A stretch of DNA of 64,000 nucleotides from Chaunax sp. Z400 (Eukaryota; Chordata; Actinopteri; Lophiiformes; Chaunacidae), in assembly GCA_037577475.1 (NCBI GenBank), contig CM075192.1, positions 6,029,908 to 6,093,907 on the forward strand, read 5' to 3'. This document shows, one piece after another, positions 62,920 to 64,000 of the stretch (its first letter is position 1; each line of letters opens with the position of its first letter). The position numbers and the translations under genes were made by a program. The notes under the pieces were generated by a model, which made no database searches, was not told where the DNA came from, and saw only the letters and a list, made by a program, of their open reading frames with translations.

Positions 62920-64000
62920 GAAAATGAATAAACTTCATGAGTTTCTTTATCGCCATCTAATGTAGATATGTAAATGAAAACAAAGGTGACCAGAAATAAT
63001 GTTGTGCATGTGTGAGGGGTCCTTACATGGACAGGAAACCTGATTGGTTACCTGATAATTGGGTTCAGCTGTGTTCTGACTCTGCCCTTCCATATATTTA
63101 GTGAACTGAGCTTGTATTCCTAAACAGCGTGCCGGCGTTCCTCCACCCGAGGAAGCATGATGTATATCACAGAAACGTCTGGGTCTAGTGTGACATTACT
63201 AAAAAACGATTACCCTCCATGTTATATGACGGTTGATCTCGTCCTCTAATCTGTTGATGAGATCCCAAACGTTGGGCTGTTTCTCCAATTTGAAGACATT
63301 GTTGGATGCTTTTCTTCATCTTTGTGTTAGCTGCTAACTGCTACTGGCTGCTTTATAAGTCTTCCGGTTTGGGCCGGATGCATGATACGCCATCAAAACG
63401 TCACAGCCCCATCATGCCTTTCCACCTCGCATTCATACATATGTGCAATTCGGCAGTGTTACTACCTCCACTGCCATCACAGAGGTGGAACAGAACAGGC
63501 CCTCATTACAGCTTCATTATGTTCAGACAGAACATCGGGGCAGAATGAAGGTGCACAAGTTTCCTGTGTGAATGGAGCTATAGAAAGAAAAACAACCATT
63601 GGACTTTGAGCTATGTTTTCTCATATTTGGAAGTGTCAGAGGTAAAAACCAATCAGCAGTTACTTTCATATTCTCTGCCATAATAAAAAAGTGAGACCAG
63701 ACAGTGGGTTTGCATATTTCCATTTTGCTCTAGTCTGGGGTGAACATGCTACTGTTATTGTTCCCATTATATGAGGGCTCCAGGTGAGTCTTTTGAAGTT
63801 GTGGATATGATTCACAATGAATTTTATTACCAAGTTAATGCACTAAAAATCTCCACATATGATTCTGAACAATGCAGCTTGTCACATTGAATCATGAAGT
63901 TGCCATATAAAGGGGTGCTTGGAGCATCATTTGACTCTTCTTCTGCACAGAATGGACCGATCAGTCAAGAGGAGCAGGTTGTTATAATGGAGAGCCATGA
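62920..64000. other. Non-coding stretch; may include more Penelope-like DNA
   Basis: 63145-63190 (CACCCGAGGAAGCATGATGT, CAGAAACGTCTGGGTCTAG) resembles the '...GAGGAAG...CGAAACGTC' stretch usual in Penelope-like terminal repeats. Frames at 63306-63609 show no domain. The rest shows nothing. Confidence 0.35.

Noticed and set aside
63150..63285. Hammerhead ribozyme in Penelope-like terminal sequence
   Set aside because: Fragments such as GATGAG and GAAAC occur, but the catalytic core cannot be arranged with three proper stems.

Overview
The window looks like a stretch of a teleost (probably percomorph) nuclear genome. It is A+T-rich, has no bacterial-style gene packing, is full of dinucleotide and tetranucleotide microsatellites, and carries repeat families I recognise from ray-finned fish: Tc1-like, hAT, pogo/Tigger and piggyBac DNA transposons, a tRNA-derived SINE, degenerate LINE reverse transcriptases and a Penelope-like element. 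Almost all open frames are short and look like chance or repeat-derived frames. I found no complete host gene.

The one good candidate for a host coding exon is on the minus strand at 44433-44505. An ATG opens a short hydrophobic, signal-peptide-like sequence that ends at a strong GT splice donor in phase 1. It sits in a local CpG-rich patch (about 44230-44830), as expected for the first coding exon and promoter-proximal part of a secreted or membrane protein gene. If so, 1-44432 would be its first intron (over 44 kb, no second exon recognised) and about 44830-64000 would be upstream intergenic DNA. I could not name the gene.

Layout: 1-16 kb is mainly non-coding DNA with GT/AT and GATA microsatellites and MITE or SINE fragments. 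At 16.0-17.3 kb a hAT element with a decayed BED zinc finger has inserted into a pogo/Tigger-like MITE, and a second uninterrupted copy of that MITE at 20.19-20.47 kb preserves the empty target site. At 22.6-23.6 kb there is a retroelement remnant with a tRNA-Lys-type primer-binding site, a coiled-coil frame and a 29-bp inverted repeat at its edges. At 24.5-25.2 kb lies a broken piggyBac transposase. At 27.2-27.8 kb and 49.9-50.2 kb are LINE reverse-transcriptase relics on opposite strands. 30-44 kb holds microsatellites and dispersed repeats. 45.4-47.1 kb carries Tc1-like transposase relics and 54.17-54.41 kb a MITE with perfect 38-bp inverted ends. At 58.2-58.55 kb is a full-length tRNA-derived SINE with a 13-bp target-site duplication. 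61.07-61.2 kb is a CA array with a 30-bp higher-order period. 62.5-62.9 kb is the C-terminal GIY-YIG-like tail of a Penelope-like element followed by a long hairpin.

I see no operon-like or multi-gene system. The noteworthy content is the record of nested transposition and the isolated signal-peptide exon. Family names for dispersed repeats come from remembered resemblance, not from a database search.
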